Shown here: in pieces, positions 60,531-64,000 of the stretch
How positions within the stretch are numbered: position 1 is the first letter of the stretch
Layout: every line of letters starts with the position of its first letter
DNA from: Ichthyophis bannanicus
Lineage: Eukaryota; Chordata; Amphibia; Gymnophiona; Ichthyophiidae
NCBI GenBank assembly: GCA_033557465.1
Contig: CM066032.1
Location: forward strand, 54,844,955 to 54,908,954
Direction: 5' to 3'
DNA length: 64,000 nt
Position numbers and translations under genes: made by a program
The notes under the pieces: generated by a model
What the model was told of the DNA's origin: nothing
Databases searched by the model: none
Seen by the model: the letters and a program-made list of their open reading frames with translations, nothing else

Positions 60531-62255
60531 CGGTCTGCACCTCTCCGGTACCTCAGCTTGGAAAGACGAACTGACAGTGTGTGATACTGGCAAAGAGTAG
60601 CTACAGACCATGCCATTGTACAGGTTCTGTGTTCACACTGAGGGGTAGGATGGGCACCCAGCACTAGGTCCACAGTACATGTGGTGCTATGGATAGGTCC
60701 TGCTGTATATCCCCATCACTGCTAGTGTGTGACAGGTTTTCCTTGCAGTGCATGTGAAGGTAATTTGGTGTCTATCTGTATTCTGCAGTCACTTGTGGTC
60801 CTCTGGGACCAGACACCACCTAGATTAGTGCATACCCAACGTTAGGGTCCGGCTGCTGTGGGCATCTGTTATCAAGGCAGGGGGGTTTCTAGACATGCAT
60901 GAGGTTGGTATAGCAGTGCCTCTACAGGTCAAATTGGTATACACTATATACCCCAAAGGGCCCACAATCACCCTTCTTGTAGGTAAGGGAGTGGAGGGAT
61001 AGGTTCCTGTGCCCCAATGAAGCAACCTCCATCCTGCTGGTATAAGACAGCCCTCCAGCGCTAGTGGGCCAGAGCCAGACCTGTGACTGGGGAAGTGGCA
61101 AACAAGCAGTAATGCTGGGGTTAGTTCTGAAAAACCCCACCTGCTTCACACCACCATCTGCTGTTCACCAGCAGACAGCACAGTCAGACTGTACCTGCAA
61201 CACCCTACAAGGAGCTCCAACCATACACAAACTGCAGACATTTCACTAGCCAGTCCATAGGGTATGCTAACAGAAGAGCTATGTGCATTAGGAAGGTATT
61301 ACAGTGATTGGATCACAGCACTGGGAAGACACAGATATCACTGGAGACAAAGAGTCTAGAGCACTATGTGGGAACCTAGACATGCCATGGTCACTGCTCG
61401 GTCAGAGTGAGCGTGTCCTCCCAGCATGACATGCTGTGGCAACCCTGTCTATGCAGGTGGTGGTCAGGCACTACAGTGTCCCAGAAAATTGCCCTACACC
61501 CTGTGTAGCTGCATCCTGGTCAATCCACCCTGTCCGGGCCATACCCACAATACCTTGCTCCTCATTATGCACATATTCAGGCTAAGCTGGTAACAGTGGG
61601 ACATTGTGGGCACAGTGAGGTGTGGGCAGCCACAAAACAATGGATAGACATACACACACACACACCTATTGCAGCATTGTGCAAAGATAGGGGTGGTTGG
61701 CAACCCTGACTGCCACACTGGTCCTGATCACAGTGCCGACATTGCTAAATGTGCAGGAGGTAGTAGTAGTGCTCTGGTGATAACTGCAGCTTTGGATTGT
61801 GGAGCCTGTGTGAGTGGGTGTTTGTACCCCTGTTCGCCATTGCTTTGGGCTTTGCACATGTTGATGATGTATCTGCATTGTAGGGTAAAATATAGGGACA
61901 TTCTCTGCAGGATCCACAGCTGGGACCTGAGCCTGCAACCCTTTGCTCCAGGCACACACTGGCTGTGTGCACTGCACCACACTGTTACCACCAAAGCACA
62001 GCTGTTCCTGGAGCTACCTGTACTTTTCCTCAGCCAGACCTTCTCAGTTACACTGCACGCCACGTACTGGTACAGGCCTGGGTCCACTGCAGGCAGGTGC
62101 CACCGCCCCCTCCAGCACGCCCCCCCCCCCCCCCATTCTGACATGCCCATATGCTGCCAGTGCTGGTAGTACGCAGTCCCAGGCCATCCACTGTGCAGGG
62201 AGGCAGTCGCCTGGGGGGGTGGGGGTGGGGAGGCATACATGTGCTCTGACAACTA
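60531..62255. other. Unclassified interval
   Basis: Contains a short (CA)n at 61651-61666 and a C run at 62115-62134. Scattered ORFs of up to 174 codons overlap on both strands without recognisable domains. It may be a continuation of family M or single-copy DNA. Confidence 0.35.
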
Positions 62256-62257
62256 TT

Positions 62258-62545
62258 CAGTGGAGGAGTACCCTAGTGGTTGGGGCAAAGTACCTCAGGC
62301 TGGAAGGTTGGGGGTTCAAATCCCACTAGAGGACAGCAACCTTCGGCCGGAAGGACTGGGGTTTCTAGTCCCACAGGTGCTCCTTGTGGTCTTGGGCAAG
62401 CCACTTAACCCTCCATAGCCCATGTTCCCTGTAAAATAGTTATCTCCAAGTTATAATGCCCTGTTCAATGTAATTTCAGTTTGTTCAATGTAAACCAACT
62501 TGATATCATGAAAGGCAGTATAAGAAATGTTAAATAAATAAATAA
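62258..62545 (+). mobile_element. SINE family S1, best-preserved copy
   Basis: A box 'ccctagtggttggggc', B box 'gggttcaaatcccactag', body to 'cttgggcaagccacttaacc', then a tail 'accaacttgatatcatg...' and (AAAT)n at 62532-62545. The tail differs from the copy at 217, so at least two 3' tail types exist. Confidence 0.85.
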
Positions 62546-62559
62546 AAATAACTATTGGT

Positions 62560-62650
62560 TAGGGTGGACCAGGTAGATGTAGGTGGATTCTGTTTGGCCT
62601 TGGTCAGCTGCTGTCTTGCTGATTTCCACTTTCTATGTTCCTATGTGCCA
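62560..62650 (+). mobile_element. Possible CR1-like tail fragment
   Basis: Ends 'ccactttctatgttcctatg', similar to a CR1 8-bp-type tail. About 90 bp, uncertain. Confidence 0.3.
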
Positions 62651-63029
62651 CCTGGGCGACAGCCTAGTCCACCCTGTGCCCCAGCTTCCCCCACCACATG
62701 TTCTGCCTGCAGCCCCCTATGCCCCATTTGCACCATCATCATAGTGGCCTTTCATACTTGGGCACTGTGCTGTTGCTGCAAATGGATCACTACTATCATT
62801 TTTCATGGGCTCCCTGCCTATGTTGTACATTGCTGATGCTGAAATGGTTTCCCCCTCCTGCAAATGTGCATCTAACAACAGGTTTTCAGTCCCGGTAATG
62901 TTCGGCCCTTCATTTCCCCGCGTTAGTGTACCAGAGCCTCTCTCTGCCCACTCCCCGCCCATTGACCCCTTCTCTCCGCCCTCTCTCCACCCTCTGCGGG
63001 CCTTACCGCGGCCAGCAACATAACGCTTC

Positions 63030-64000
63030 TCCTCAGAGTGAGCTCCATTTACCTGTACCCTTTGTTGCCTCCCACTCAACCGATTTCTAACCCAAGCACT
63101 AACTTTAGGGTCCATCCCTAGCGTGCTCAGTTTGTTTATAACTCGCCTGTGAGGAACAGTGTCAAAGGCTTTACTGAAATCTAAATATACCACATCTAAG
63201 GCTCTCCCTCGGTCCAACTCCCAGGTCACCCAGTCAAAGAAATCCATCAGATTTGTCTAACAAGACCTGCCTCTCGTGAATCCATGCTGCCTTGGATCCT
63301 GCAATCTGCTGAACTCCATAAACTTCCCTATTTTCTCTTTCAGCAGCGTTTCCAATAATTTACTCACCACCGAAGTTAAACTAGCCGGCCTGTAATTTTC
63401 AACCACATCCTTACTTCCGCTTTTCTGTAAAGGGACCACATGTGCCTCTCTCCAGGCCTTTGTCACCACTCCAGACTCCAACAAGGTACTGAAAAGGTCA
63501 GTCAGTGGAACTGCTAGAACGTCCCCAAGTTCCCTCAGTATTCTAGGGTGTATCCCATCCGGTCCCATCGATTTGTCTACTTTAAGTTTAGCTAGTTTCT
63601 CACAAACACAGTCTTCTGAAAATTGTTCAAGATTCCCCTCACTTCTGTTCCTGTTTGTGGGTATTATCTGAGGTCCTGATCCTGGTTCTTCATCTGTGAA
63701 CACAGAACAAAAATATTTGTTAAGCAATTCCGCTTTATCCTCATCAACTACTATGTATTCCTCCCCTTCACCTTTGAGTCTGACAATAGCACTTTTGCCC
63801 TTCCTCTTCTCACTAACATATTTGAAAAATGTCTTATCCCCTCATTTTATTGCATTGGCTATTTCCTCCTCTTTTTGGTCTTTGCTTTCTTGACTACTTT
63901 GCTAGCTTCTCTAAGTTTTTCCAAATACAGATGCCTGTCTTCCTCTCTCTGTGATCTCTTGTATTTCATGAAGGCCTCCCTCTTTTTCTTCACCTTTTCA
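63030..64000 (-). mobile_element. CR1-clade LINE, third subfamily, continuing past window
   Basis: Minus-strand RT region whose upstream part lies beyond the window's right edge. Coding similarity ends abruptly at about 63030, after RVQVNGAHSEE. The rest of RT and the 3' UTR are missing and unrelated GC-rich DNA (62880-63030) follows, so the copy is 3' truncated or rearranged. Confidence 0.85.
63040..64000 (-). pseudogene. CR1 RT N-terminal half (third subfamily)
   Basis: From the right edge: KREAFMKYKRSQREEDRHL, then FFKYVSEKRKGKSA (after a TGA near 63843), LLNKYFCSVFTDEEPGSG (about 63725), KSMGPDGIHPRILREL (about 63560), NYRPASLTSVVSKLLETLL (about 63390) and QHGFTRGRSC (about 63270). A TAG follows at about 63258 (TTG in frame expected), then ALDVVYLDFSKAFDTVPHRR (about 63190). 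The catalytic FADD is lost with the truncation. The family is related to, but clearly distinct from, the copies at 5, 20 and 57 kb. Confidence 0.88.

Noticed and set aside
61669..62252. Overlapping ORFs of 166 and 174 codons on opposite strands
   Set aside because: No domain, no splice support and overlapping on both strands; most likely chance in GC-rich DNA.

Overview
The window is vertebrate nuclear DNA built almost entirely from nested transposable elements. The mixture is CR1-clade and L2-clade LINEs, a Tx1/L1-type LINE, DIRS-like tyrosine-recombinase retroelements, Ty3/gypsy-type LTR elements, a TTAA-targeting DNA transposon, an hAT-type element, MITE-like hairpins and a tRNA-derived SINE. 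This suggests an amphibian, possibly a caecilian or salamander. The species cannot be fixed from the sequence and no database was consulted. There are no bacterial-type genes or operons. The only host-gene candidate is three phase-compatible terminal exons (11217-14158, + strand) whose product I do not recognise.

Layout. 1-510: L2 3' ends and a SINE. 1131-9540: a DIRS-like element with inverted terminal repeats, decayed gag/RT/RNase H/tyrosine recombinase, a SINE in gag, and a 3.1 kb CR1 (minus strand) that replaces the stretch between RNase H and recombinase. 9540-16140: host exons, a 35-bp minisatellite and a CR1 3' piece in the last intron, and unclassified DNA. 16140-17830: an L2 LINE. 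17850-25650: a MITE hairpin, then repeat family 'M' split by a 6 kb hAT-type insertion (8-bp target duplication) holding a CR1, a C-rich minisatellite and a GC-rich fold-back.

25650-39200: one L2 LINE split by two later insertions. The first is a 5.4 kb Tx1/L1-type LINE (16-bp TSD). The second is a 4.57 kb Ty3/gypsy element with two 1370-bp LTRs (4-bp TSD). 39200-43470: a LINE ORF1 esterase remnant split by an L2 tail, a 2.85 kb TTAA DNA transposon and a SINE. 44-45 kb: SINE and hairpin repeats. 45010-49290: a second L2 interrupted by a solo LTR (46580-48087). 49.3-52.2 kb: CR1 tail, DIRS fragment, CT-rich repeat, MITE and SINE. 52456-53838: a second solo LTR. 54573-55000: a PNMA-like Gag fragment. 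55.2-60.5 kb: a CR1 3' piece, then family M copy 2 with a self-complementary repeat and a 3.2 kb CR1. 60.5-62.2 kb: unclassified. 62.2-64 kb: SINE and a decayed CR1 RT.

The most unusual observation concerns the LTR elements. In the 4.57 kb element the pol reading frame runs without a stop through the polypurine tract and about 1 kb into the LTR. Two other, divergent LTRs carry long ORFs in the same frame relative to the first LTR base, and all three end in an acidic, Cys-containing tail with a Met-Asp-Cys motif. I read this as an LTR-encoded C-terminal extension of Pol. Its function is unknown. Gene interplay otherwise amounts to insertion history: empty-site paralogues and target duplications let the order of several insertions be read directly.
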